This document shows positions 1 to 5,592 of a stretch of DNA of 6,117 nucleotides, one piece after another. A model generated the notes under the pieces. The model was not told the origin of the DNA. It searched no databases and worked only from the letters and a program-made list of their open reading frames with translations. The stretch's first letter is position 1; every line of letters begins with the position of its first letter. The stretch comes from Paradesertivirga sp966210515 (GTDB taxonomy: Bacteria; Bacteroidota; Bacteroidia; Sphingobacteriales; Sphingobacteriaceae), in the NCBI GenBank assembly GCA_966210515.1, contig CBIHLM010000130.1, positions 1 to 6,117 of the forward strand. Reading direction: 5' to 3'. Made by a program: the position numbers and the translations under genes.

Positions 1-918
1 TGCTATACCGTTTTTTACTATTTAATAGAGCGCTATGTCTATAGCAAAATTAAACTGATTTATAAGCTGATCCATAATCTTAAGCTGGGTAAAGATTTAA
101 AAGATGCTCTTGGCGAATATGTAAGCAATGATCCTATAAACGATGTTGAACATGAAGTTACCGAATGGGCAAGAGACAAAAAGATAGAAATTGAAGCCTT
201 AAAAAACCAGGAGCAGTTCAGACGCGAATTCCTTGCCAATATATCCCACGAGTTTAAAACTCCGCTGTTTGCCATTCAGGGCTATATAGAGGCTGTCATA
301 GAAGATGGCCTTGATGATCCCGATCTGACCCGCTCGTTTTTAACAAAAGCTTCCCGGAACATTGACCGGCTAAGCTTATTGGTTAAAGATTTAGATGTGA
401 TTTCTAAGCTTGAAAGCGGTGAGGCGCCTATCAACTTCGAAAAATTCGATATCACGATTTTAATTAAAGATGTGATCGAACAGATGGAACATAAAGCTAA
501 GAAGCATAAAATTGAACTTGTTTTCAAGGATAAGTACGATAGCGCGATTTGGGTAAATGCCGACAGGGATAAGATTTGCCAGGTTTTAGTCAACCTCATC
601 GACAACTCGATCAAATACGGAAAGGAACATGGCTTTACCGCGATTAAATTGTTTGAATTGCATGATCAGATTTTAGTTGAGGTAACAGATAACGGAATTG
701 GTATTGAAGAGAAATATCTGCCGAGATTATTTGAACGCTTTTACCGGACCGATCAAAGCAGATCCAGACAAATAGGAGGCTCCGGACTTGGACTCGCCAT
801 CGTAAAGCATATCCTCGAAGCGCATGAGCAAACCATCACCGTTCGGAGTACCGAAGGTATAGGCACTACCTTTGCATTTACACTCGAACGGGTAATGCCC
901 GGTATCATAACTGTTTAA
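1..918 (+). CDS. Sensor histidine kinase, PhoR-like (N-terminus missing)
   Basis: The frame is open from base 1, so the start lies outside the window; 305 residues plus TAA are visible. Numbered from the fragment start, residues 1-28 look like the end of a membrane helix and a basic linker. A dimerisation/phosphotransfer domain follows with the H-box ISHEFKTP (phospho-acceptor His83). The ATP-binding domain has the N-box VNLIDNSIKYG (Asn202), G1 box DNGIG (230-234), F box FERFYRTD (244-251) and G2 box GGSGLGL (259-265). All catalytic boxes are intact. Such kinases autophosphorylate and pass phosphate to an OmpR-type response regulator, usually encoded just upstream, which is not visible here. 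Bacteroidota relatives have two short N-terminal membrane helices, so I infer that only a few dozen residues are missing. Phosphate sensing is inferred from the downstream PHO-box-like repeat and the phosphate genes. The kinase class is secure; the stimulus is not. Confidence 0.93.
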   Translation, partial: CYTVFYYLIERYVYSKIKLIYKLIHNLKLGKDLKDALGEYVSNDPINDVEHEVTEWARDKKIEIEALKNQEQFRREFLANISHEFKTPLFAIQGYIEAVIEDGLDDPDLTRSFLTKASRNIDRLSLLVKDLDVISKLESGEAPINFEKFDITILIKDVIEQMEHKAKKHKIELVFKDKYDSAIWVNADRDKICQVLVNLIDNSIKYGKEHGFTAIKLFELHDQILVEVTDNGIGIEEKYLPRLFERFYRTDQSRSRQIGGSGLGLAIVKHILEAHEQTITVRSTEGIGTTFAFTLERVMPGIITV

Positions 919-920
919 AC

Positions 921-942
921 TTAACATTAACTTAACATTAAC
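921..942 (+). promoter_or_regulatory. PHO-box-like tandem 11-bp direct repeat
   Basis: Two perfect, adjacent copies of TTAACATTAAC occupy 921-931 and 932-942. The layout is TTAACA, 5 bp, TTAACA, 5 bp, and a degenerate third half-site TTCATA may start at 943. Eleven-bp spacing is the known footprint of tandemly bound OmpR/PhoB-family regulators, and TTAACA-type hexamers match the Bacillus PhoP box. The site begins two bases after the kinase stop codon and ends four bases before the -7 promoter element, in the place of a -33 element. This fits an activator site for the downstream phosphate genes. Regulator identity is inferred. Confidence 0.62.
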
Positions 943-946
943 TTCA

Positions 947-970
947 TACTTTTGTAACCTTCACAAAAGG
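947..970 (+). promoter_or_regulatory. Bacteroidota-type promoter and ribosome binding site for the DUF47-pit operon
   Basis: TACTTTTG at 947-954 matches the Bacteroidota -7 consensus TAnnTTTG exactly. No clear -33 TTTG is present at the expected distance; the PHO-box-like repeat lies there instead, which suggests an activator-dependent promoter. Transcription would start near 957-961, giving a leader of about 15 nt. AAAAGG at 965-970 is a plausible, closely spaced ribosome binding site for the ATG at 974. Confidence 0.6.
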
Positions 971-973
971 AAT

Positions 974-1621
974 ATGTCATTAAATAACATTTTACAGTAC
1001 TTCGTTCCTAAAGATCGCAAGTTCTTTCCCCTCTTCGAAAACGGAAGTGCCAATCTGGTTGAGATCGCCCAGGTTCTGGTAAAACTGCTTAACTCAACCG
1101 ATGAGATTGAAAAGCAGGAATTAACCAAAGTGATTGAGGATCTGGAGCATAAAGGCGATGAAATTACCCACCAGATCTTTCTGGAACTGGGTAAAAACTT
1201 CATCACTCCGTTCGACAGAGAAGACATCCATTTACTGGCTACCGTTGTTGACGATATTGCCGATTTTATCCACGGCTCTTCAACCCGTATCCAGTTATAT
1301 AAGATCCACGACATTACGCCGGCTATGAAACAGCTGGGTGATTTGATCCTTCAGGGATGTCAGGACCTGGATAAAGCCATATTAGAGCTTAAGAATTTAA
1401 AGAACTTACGCCTTATCGCCGAGTCCTGCGTTCGCATAAACAGCATGGAAAATCAGGCCGATGCTGTGTTTGAAAGAGCTGTTGCAGATTTATTCGAATA
1501 CGAGCAGGATGCAAAAGTTATCATAAAATATAAAGAAGTGTTGTCGTCTTTAGAAACAGCTACAGATAAATGCGAGGATGCCGCAAATGTTCTGGAGTCT
1601 ATTTTGATTAAACACGCTTAA
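974..1621 (+). CDS. DUF47 family (PhoU-like) protein
   Basis: This 215-residue protein has the length and character expected of DUF47 proteins (also called PhoU_div), which are all-helical and structurally related to PhoU. It is acidic, has no membrane segments and should be cytoplasmic. Acidic motifs that in this fold usually bind metal recur: EDLEHKGDEI (55-64), the stretch around DREDIHLL and VVDDIAD (81-97), ENQADAVFE (159-167) and ETATDKCEDAANVLE (194-208). DUF47 genes are typically paired with PiT permeases, as here with an 11-bp gap. The product is thought to modulate or partner the permease, but the mechanism is not settled. The ATG at 974 is supported by AAAAGG three bases upstream and by the promoter just before it. 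The PHO-box-like repeat suggests induction under phosphate limitation. It is not a canonical PhoU of the Pst system: no pst genes are visible. Confidence 0.92.
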   Translation: MSLNNILQYFVPKDRKFFPLFENGSANLVEIAQVLVKLLNSTDEIEKQELTKVIEDLEHKGDEITHQIFLELGKNFITPFDREDIHLLATVVDDIADFIHGSSTRIQLYKIHDITPAMKQLGDLILQGCQDLDKAILELKNLKNLRLIAESCVRINSMENQADAVFERAVADLFEYEQDAKVIIKYKEVLSSLETATDKCEDAANVLESILIKHA

Positions 1622-1632
1622 TCGGCATATCA

Positions 1633-2619
1633 ATGGTTACGACCCTTCTTATTGTAGTAATTGCCCTGGCAATTATCTTCGATTTTATTAACGGCTTTCA
1701 CGATGCGGCCAACTCTATAGCTACAATAGTTTCCACAAAAGTATTGTCGCCATTAACCGCAGTTATCTGGGCAGCCTTTTTCAATTTCATTGCCTATTTT
1801 ATATTTCCTCTGCACGTTGCCGATACCATTGCCAAAACGGTAGACGCCACGGCCATCAGCTTAACCGTTGTGGGTGCGGGATTAACAGCCGCTATTGCCT
1901 GGAACCTCCTCACCTGGTGGTTAGGTATCCCATCCAGTTCATCGCATACATTAATAGGAGGCTTCGCCGGCGCTGCTGTTGCGCATGCTGGTTTTGATGT
2001 GGTAAGATATTCTAAGATAATGCCTACGGTTTATTTTATCGTGCTTGCACCGCTGATCGGTATGATAATGTCGTATACGATATCAATCATAACCATGCAT
2101 TTGTGTAAACGGGCAAACCCCTCAAAGGTCGATAAAATCTTCAGGCGTTTACAGTTAGTCTCTGCTGCCGCGTATAGTTTAGGTCACGGTGGTAACGACG
2201 CTCAAAAAGTAATGGGAATTATCGGGGCAGCTTTAATTGCCTCTAATGTAATCCCCGGCATGGACCAATTGCCGATGTGGGTTCCGCTAAGCTGTCATGC
2301 TGCAATCTCTTTAGGAACGATGTTCGGCGGCTGGAAAATCGTAAAAACAATGGGTCAGAAAGTAACAAAGCTCTCTCCCTTTGAAGGATTTTCCGCAGAG
2401 AGCGCAGGAGCTTTAACCTTATTCGGCACTGCCGCTTTAGGTATTCCGGTTTCCACCACACATACCATTACAGGTTCAATTATGGGCGCCGGTATCACTA
2501 AAAGGATATCTGCGGTTAGATGGGGCGTTACCATCAACATTATCTGGGCATGGGTATTAACAATCCCGGTTTCAGCTGTTCTGGCCGCTTTAGTTTACTA
2601 CCTTTTCAGCTCCTTCTAA
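1633..2619 (+). CDS. pit: PiT-family inorganic phosphate permease
   Basis: This 328-residue integral inner-membrane protein belongs to the PHO4/PiT family, which imports phosphate (often as a metal-phosphate complex) coupled to protons or sodium. Both halves of the family's internal duplication are visible. The N-half has GFHDAANSIAT (21-31) and IPSSSSHTLIGG (99-110). The C-half has SLGHGGNDAQKVMG (182-195) and IPVSTTHTITGSIMG (271-285). Hydrophobic segments surround these, for example near residues 3-20, 41-60, 76-98, 131-157, 255-275 and 297-325. A basic cytoplasmic loop with KRANPSKVDKIFRR (159-172) separates the halves. It is shorter than E. coli PitA (about 500 residues) but normal for compact bacterial members. 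The start lacks a recognisable Shine-Dalgarno and sits 11 bp after the DUF47 stop, which suggests translational coupling. The coupling ion cannot be told from sequence, and sulfate transport is a minor alternative. Confidence 0.95.
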   Translation: MVTTLLIVVIALAIIFDFINGFHDAANSIATIVSTKVLSPLTAVIWAAFFNFIAYFIFPLHVADTIAKTVDATAISLTVVGAGLTAAIAWNLLTWWLGIPSSSSHTLIGGFAGAAVAHAGFDVVRYSKIMPTVYFIVLAPLIGMIMSYTISIITMHLCKRANPSKVDKIFRRLQLVSAAAYSLGHGGNDAQKVMGIIGAALIASNVIPGMDQLPMWVPLSCHAAISLGTMFGGWKIVKTMGQKVTKLSPFEGFSAESAGALTLFGTAALGIPVSTTHTITGSIMGAGITKRISAVRWGVTINIIWAWVLTIPVSAVLAALVYYLFSSF

Positions 2620-2638
2620 ACAGGATTTAAATCATAAG

Positions 2639-2681
2639 AAACGGGGCTGAACCTTTCATAACGAAAGCAGCCCCGTTTTTT
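2639..2681 (+). terminator. Intrinsic terminator of the DUF47-pit operon
   Basis: An 11-bp perfect stem pairs AAACGGGGCTG (2639-2649) with CAGCCCCGTTT (2668-2678). A second, inner stem CTTTC/GAAAG (2653-2657 with 2663-2667) closes a five-base loop. Six T residues (2676-2681) overlap the 3' arm. It lies 19 bp after the permease stop codon, in the right place to end the operon. Confidence 0.93.
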
Positions 2682-2914
2682 GTTTCAAGTCCTCGCTGTC
2701 CTTACGCAAATCACACGCTCGCTGCGGGCTTTTCACGTCAACCGGGTTTAATATGCACAGCAGGTACTGCTATCGCCAGCAGCTAGAAAAAGAGTCAAAC
2801 ACCTTTGTCGACCCGATCGGGAATCGTAATACGTTATACCAGCAAGAAGAGGAATGTACTCAGCATTAGGATTCCCGCCTGCGCAGGAATGACGGGCGGG
2901 GTGGTTGTACATCA
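2682..2914. other. Intergenic stretch without a supportable gene
   Basis: No frame here looks like a protein. Visible structure is limited to a perfect 10-bp palindrome CCCGATCGGG (2812-2821), a weak inverted repeat AGCAG/CTGCT (2759-2763 with 2767-2771) and the dRS3-like palindrome listed separately. The GC-rich stretch at about 2691-2735 resembles decayed repeat sequence but has no second copy in this window. Confidence 0.5.
2871..2890. repeat. dRS3-like short palindromic repeat
   Basis: ATTCCCGCCTGCGCAGGAAT has ATTCC and GGAAT at its ends and a perfect 10-bp palindrome CCTGCGCAGG (2878-2887) inside. It is followed by GACGGGCGGGG. The form is like the intergenic ATTCCC(N8)GGGAAT repeats best known as dRS3 in Neisseria and seen in many other bacteria. 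There is one copy in this window, so the family assignment rests on resemblance. Confidence 0.5.
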
Positions 2915-3200
2915 ATCTGCATTCAGCAACCCAACATACCCCGAAACCCTAAGTTCCGGAGGGGTTGGGCCATCCCGCAAGTGCCGGAAATAAATTTGCC
3001 GTCAGCAGCCTGTGCGCCAGAAAAGGGCCTCGGCTGTTTAAGAAGCAATGGCCAGCAGCGCAGATTAAACAGGCGCAGACCTGAGCGCTGCCGGCAAATT
3101 TGTGTAATGGACTGTGCGAAAAGGCACCTCGGGAGGGCACAAGAGTTTTGGTCCTTTTGCGGACAAAAGGACTAGCCGCCGCGGCCATAAGCGGATCGAA
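2915..3200 (+). repeat. Structured intergenic repeat, copy A (short hairpin variant)
   Basis: This is a diverged relative of copies B and C. Shared blocks in order include ATCTGCAT at the head, CCATCCCGCA (2970-2979), GCCGGAA, CTGTTTAAGAAGCA, AGATTAAACAGGCGCAG, CTGAGCGCTGC, AAGGCACCTCG, GAGGGCACAAGAGTTT, TAGCC and GCGGATCGAA at the tail. Nested pairing is strong. An outer stem joins AAATTTGCCG (2992-3001) to CGGCAAATTT (3092-3101), continued by CAGC/GCTG. An inner stem joins CTGTTTAA (3034-3041) to TTAAACAG (3065-3072). The variable segment 3146-3172 contains a perfect 9-bp hairpin. It lies between two convergent genes. No coding function is supported. A non-autonomous mobile repeat and a structured RNA are the two candidates. 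Confidence 0.75.
3151..3172 (+). other. Perfect hairpin in the variable segment of copy A
   Basis: GTCCTTTTG (3151-3159) and CAAAAGGAC (3164-3172) pair over nine bases around the four-base loop CGGA. The hairpin is followed directly by the conserved block TAGCC. Copies B and C carry an unrelated, longer hairpin at the same place. No T-run follows, so it is not a standard terminator. Confidence 0.8.
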
Positions 3201-3217
3201 TACACTTTAGAGAATAA

Positions 3218-3243
3218 CGCAGACAGCGTTCTAAACGTCTGCG
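3218..3243 (-). terminator. Possible weak terminator downstream of hisS
   Basis: CGCAGAC (3218-3224) plus GTT (3228-3230) pair with AAC (3234-3236) plus GTCTGCG (3237-3243): ten pairs with a three-base bulge and a three-base loop. Read on the - strand it lies about 45 bp beyond the hisS stop. The sequence after the stem, TTATTCTCT, is T-rich but not a clean T-run, so efficiency is doubtful. Confidence 0.4.
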
Positions 3244-3287
3244 TCCTACCCATATCGTCATTGCATGATCGGCTTAACACCCGAAAG

Positions 3288-4682
3288 CTATTTTAACCTC
3301 TCAATCAATTCCTCTCTCGTCACCTTAACCTGCTCACCAGTCTTCATCTCCTTTAAAGTCAGCATACCCGTCTCCATTTCATCTGTCCCGATTAATAACA
3401 CAAAAGGAATCTGCTTATTATCGGCATAGCTCATTTGCTTTTTCAGCTTGGCAGAAGAAGGATAAAGCTCGGCCGCTACTCCATTGCTGCGTAAATCCTG
3501 TAGTATAGGCAAAGCAAAGGATTCAGCCGCAGGATCGAAATTTGCGATCAATATCCGGGTTGTCTCTTCTGTACTCTCAGGGAAAAGATTTAATTCTTCC
3601 AGAACGTCGTAAATTCTATCAGCTCCAAAAGAAATACCTGCTCCTGTTAAGTCCTTTAGGCCAAACATTCCGGTGAGGTCATCATAACGACCGCCACCGC
3701 CGATACTACCCATAGCGACCTCGTTAGTTTTAACCTCGAAGATTGCACCCGTGTAATAGTTCAGGCCGCGGGCAAGGGTAATGTCGAGTTCGAGATGAGA
3801 TTTGAGATTTGAGATTTGAGATTTGAGAAGTCCCACATAGGTGAAAATAGCTTCAATTTCCTCTATTCCCTTCAGACCGGTCTCAGAACTCTTAAGAACT
3901 CCTTTAAGACTTTGGATCTTATCTTCATTGCTGCCTTCGAGAAGAATTACGGGCTTTAGTCTTTCGATATCGTCCTGCGTAAAGCCACGTTCGATAAGTT
4001 CTTTCGTAACACCATCAAACCCGATCTTATCAAGTTTATCGATAGCGACCGTCATATCCACAATCAATTCGGGCTTGCCAATGATTTCGGCTATGCCGGA
4101 TAAGATTTTTCTGTTATTGATTTTTATTGAGAAATCCTTTAACCCAAGTTTGCTTAAGGCTTCATCGTAAATCAGGATAAATTCCGCTTCGTTCAAAAGA
4201 CTCTCAGATCCTACCACATCGGCATCGCACTGGTAAAACTCACGGTAGCGGCCCTTTTGCGGACGATCCGCACGCCAAACTGGCTGTATCTGAAAACGTT
4301 TAAAGGGGAATGAAATCTCATGCTGGTGCATTACCACGTACCGGGCAAAAGGAACGGTCAGATCATAGCGAAGAGCCTTCTCTGAAATCACCGGCAGTAA
4401 ATTTTTAGAACTGAACTCAAAGCTATCTGATTTTTGCTTCTTACCTTCTGCATCTTTCCAGTAGTCGCCGGAATTCAGGATTTTAAAAATAAGCTTATCT
4501 CCCTCATCACCATATTTCCCGGTAAGAGTTTCCAGGTTCTCCATTGTGGGAGTTTGAATTTCCTGGTAACCGAACTTTTTGAAAACAGATTTAATAGTAT
4601 CAAAAATATAATTCCGTTTCACCATTTCTGAAGGTGAAAAATCTCTTGTGCCCTTTGGAACGGAGGGTTTAATACTCGCCAT
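3288..4682 (-). CDS. hisS: Histidyl-tRNA synthetase
   Basis: This complete 464-residue class II aminoacyl-tRNA synthetase attaches histidine to tRNA-His in the cytoplasm. It shows PKGTRD near the N-terminus (9-14), ALRYDLTVPFARYV (103-116), motif 2 RADRPQKGRYREFYQ (137-151), the HisA signature ARGLNYYTG (304-312), GGGGRYDDL (328-336) and motif 3/HisB GAGISFGADRI (347-357). A C-terminal anticodon-binding domain spans about 375-464. It is longer than the E. coli enzyme (424 residues), with extra sequence around residues 70-100 and a repeat-encoded linker at 285-296. The RYDLTVPFARY and RYREFYQCD segments resemble eukaryotic-type enzymes. The start is firm: an in-frame TGA lies 21 bases upstream with no other start codon between, and the next Met (20) is past the PKGTRD motif. 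It appears to be transcribed alone, convergent with pit. Confidence 0.98.
   Translation of the reverse strand: MASIKPSVPKGTRDFSPSEMVKRNYIFDTIKSVFKKFGYQEIQTPTMENLETLTGKYGDEGDKLIFKILNSGDYWKDAEGKKQKSDSFEFSSKNLLPVISEKALRYDLTVPFARYVVMHQHEISFPFKRFQIQPVWRADRPQKGRYREFYQCDADVVGSESLLNEAEFILIYDEALSKLGLKDFSIKINNRKILSGIAEIIGKPELIVDMTVAIDKLDKIGFDGVTKELIERGFTQDDIERLKPVILLEGSNEDKIQSLKGVLKSSETGLKGIEEIEAIFTYVGLLKSQISNLKSHLELDITLARGLNYYTGAIFEVKTNEVAMGSIGGGGRYDDLTGMFGLKDLTGAGISFGADRIYDVLEELNLFPESTEETTRILIANFDPAAESFALPILQDLRSNGVAAELYPSSAKLKKQMSYADNKQIPFVLLIGTDEMETGMLTLKEMKTGEQVKVTREELIERLK
3797..3828 (-). repeat. 7-bp microsatellite inside hisS
   Basis: Four perfect tandem copies of GAGATTT (+ strand) plus GAGA form a 32-bp uninterrupted run, with a decayed partial copy GAGAT before it. 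It encodes residues 285-296 of HisRS (LLKSQISNLKSH), just before the HisA motif. Seven is not a multiple of three, so gain or loss of one or two units would shift the frame; three units (21 bp) add or remove exactly seven residues. Confidence 0.95.
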
Positions 4683-4687
4683 AAGCG

Positions 4688-4695
4688 CAAAAGTA
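4688..4695 (-). promoter_or_regulatory. hisS promoter -7 element (near-leaderless mRNA)
   Basis: Read on the - strand the bases are TACTTTTG, an exact match to the Bacteroidota -7 consensus TAnnTTTG. Only five bases (GCGCT read through to T) separate it from the hisS ATG, so transcription should start within a few bases of the start codon. No Shine-Dalgarno fits in that space. I see no convincing -33 TTTG at 19-21 bp upstream. Confidence 0.55.
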
Positions 4696-4775
4696 CAAAA
4701 TCAAAGAATAGTAAAACCCATCTGGTTTAAAAGCAAAATACAAACGCGCTTGTCAGCGATACAAATGCACCTTGT

Positions 4776-4798
4776 GATCTCGACCAAAGGGAGAGATC
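4776..4798. repeat. Short inverted repeat upstream of hisS
   Basis: GATCTC (4776-4781) and GAGATC (4793-4798) flank GACCAAAGGGA. The surrounding sequence resembles the short 'CGACCAAAGGGAGAGATCTCC' style repeat I associate with Bacteroidota intergenic DNA, but there is no second copy here, so it is tentative. Confidence 0.3.
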
Positions 4799-4844
4799 TC
4801 CTGAATAACCTTAGACAAGGCAGGCTGCTTTAACCACCTCCGCC

Positions 4845-5010
4845 CACCTCACCCTTGATCCCTCTCCTCAAGGAGAGGGTGTTGGCGCTTTAGCCGGTAT
4901 GATGCCTGGCTTGTAGGCGGCTTAGGGAAAATGTAGTTTTTAAAGTTCCAATCGTTGTATTACACGCCTCTGGTTCCCTTCTCCTTGAGGAAAAGATTAG
5001 GGATGAGGTG
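4845..5010. repeat. MITE-like element with imperfect terminal inverted repeats
   Basis: The left end (4845-4879) begins CACCTCACCCTTGATC and includes a perfect 9-bp hairpin CCCTCTCCT/AGGAGAGGG (4860-4868 with 4871-4879). The right end (4976-5010), reverse complemented, begins CACCTCATCCCTAATC and continues TTTTCCTCAAGGAGAAGGG. The two 35-bp ends are clearly alike with several mismatches. The interior of about 96 bp has no open frame. The size and shape fit a miniature non-autonomous element, or two opposed copies of a short palindromic repeat. No target-site duplication is evident. Confidence 0.5.
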
Positions 5011-5028
5011 ATAAAATGATGGTGTAAT

Positions 5029-5056
5029 CACCTTACCCTTTATCCCTCTCCTCGAG
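5029..5056 (+). repeat. Third, solitary copy of the terminal repeat
   Basis: CACCTTACCCTTTATCCCTC continues TCCTCGAG, matching the left end at 4845-4879 in the same orientation but breaking off where the 3' half of the hairpin should be. It looks like a truncated end of the same repeat type. Confidence 0.5.
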
Positions 5057-5087
5057 CCCAATGAGGCCGGCTACAATGCCTTAACCG

Positions 5088-5142
5088 CCTATCCGGTCTC
5101 TCACGGACATCCCCATTTTAAAATCATTCTTAGACCCCTGCT
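5088..5142. repeat. Spacer repeat 1 of the tandem array
   Basis: CCTATCCGGTCTCTCACGGA begins a segment that runs through CCATTTTAAAAT and TTCTTAGACCCCTG. Related segments follow copy B and copy C (5544-5592 and 6005-6063). The other two contain the 12-bp palindrome CATTTTAAAATG; here its last base is altered. The order is spacer, copy B, spacer, copy C, spacer. Confidence 0.7.
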
Positions 5143-5543
5143 ATCTGCATCCAGCAACAGAACACCTAAACCCCAAAATAACCTACGAAGCCTTTGTGCC
5201 ATCCCGCATTGCCGGAACGAAATTTGTAGACAGTAGGCCACGTGCACCGGAATAGGGCATCAGCTGTTTAAGAAGCATGGCCAAAAGCGTAGATTAAACA
5301 GGCGCAGCCCTGAGCGCTGCTGGCAAATCTGTGCTTGGGGATGTGCAGAAAGGCACCTCGTGAGGGCACAAGAGTTTATTCACTTTGTGTTTATCTTTCT
5401 TTTTGGTGTTCATGGTCTCCCTTTGGTCGGCATGCTTCTTTTGCGGTCAAACCGACCGGATGGAGCTCATGAGGGCCATTGAAAAACAATTAAAAACTCG
5501 AATAAAGAAGTAGCCCTTCCGCGGCAATGAGCGGATCGAATTC
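5143..5543 (+). repeat. Structured intergenic repeat, copy B (long hairpin variant)
   Basis: Together with one base before it, this copy is identical to copy C over 402 bp with a 450-bp offset. It shares the head, nested stems and tail of copy A. The inner stem CTGTTTAA/TTAAACAG (5264-5271 with 5294-5301) is perfect. The outer stem (5220-5233 with 5317-5330) is weakened but keeps ATTTG/CAAAT and CAG/CTG plus two G-T pairs. Where copy A has 27 bases, this copy has 136 (5375-5510), bounded by TTTATTC and GAATAAA and containing a 20-bp imperfect hairpin. A 43-codon frame (5341-5472) exists but is probably accidental. Mobile non-autonomous repeat or structured RNA; no protein role is supported. 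Confidence 0.8.
5411..5471 (+). other. Long imperfect hairpin in copy B
   Basis: The left arm (5411-5430, CATGGTCTCC then CTTTGGTCGG) pairs with the right arm (5452-5471, CCGACCGGAT then GGAGCTCATG) around a 21-base loop: 15 Watson-Crick pairs, three G-T pairs and two mismatches. All three G-T pairs are wobbles only if the + strand is transcribed; on the - strand they become A-C mismatches. The same hairpin lies at 5861-5921 in copy C. Confidence 0.75.
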
Positions 5544-5592
5544 CTCACGGACATTTCCATTTTAAAATGTGCATCGTTCTTAGACCCCTATT
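5544..5592. repeat. Spacer repeat 2 of the tandem array (shortened)
   Basis: This segment matches spacers 1 and 3 from CTCACGGACAT through CATTTTAAAATGTG to TTCTTAGACCCCT but lacks the CCTATCCGGTCT part. Compared with the end of copy C, about two dozen bases between GAATTC and CTCACGG are missing, with a TC microhomology at the joint, which suggests a small deletion. Confidence 0.65.

Noticed and set aside
913..920. Palindrome GTTTAAAC overlapping the kinase stop codon
   Set aside because: Eight bases, AT-rich and partly constrained by the stop codon; it has no T-run or second arm to act as a terminator and may only be a decayed flank of the PHO-box-like repeat.
2805..3296. Several open frames of about 60-80 codons on both strands between pit and hisS
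   Set aside because: They overlap the palindromes and copy A, conflict with one another, lack start signals, and have compositions typical of translated repeats (for example the IPACAGMTG peptide from the dRS3-like repeat).
3153..4264. The 12-mer CCTTTTGCGGAC is shared by the copy A hairpin (3153-3164) and hisS (4253-4264)
   Set aside because: About one 12-base match between any two places is expected by chance in a window of this size, and in hisS the bases encode the conserved RPQKG of motif 2.
4892..4922. AGCCG/CGGCT inverted repeat inside the MITE-like element, checked as a tRNA or small RNA core
   Set aside because: Five-base arms only, and no cloverleaf or T-arm consensus can be drawn around it.
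5341..5472. 43-codon frame in copy B (and the same at 5791-5922 in copy C) starting MCRKAPREGTRV
   Set aside because: Its frame runs straight through the inverted repeats, has no ribosome binding site, and in copy A the matching frame diverges after GTRV. The shared peptide stretch is explained by near-identical DNA, with just one silent difference, so there is no evidence of protein-level selection.
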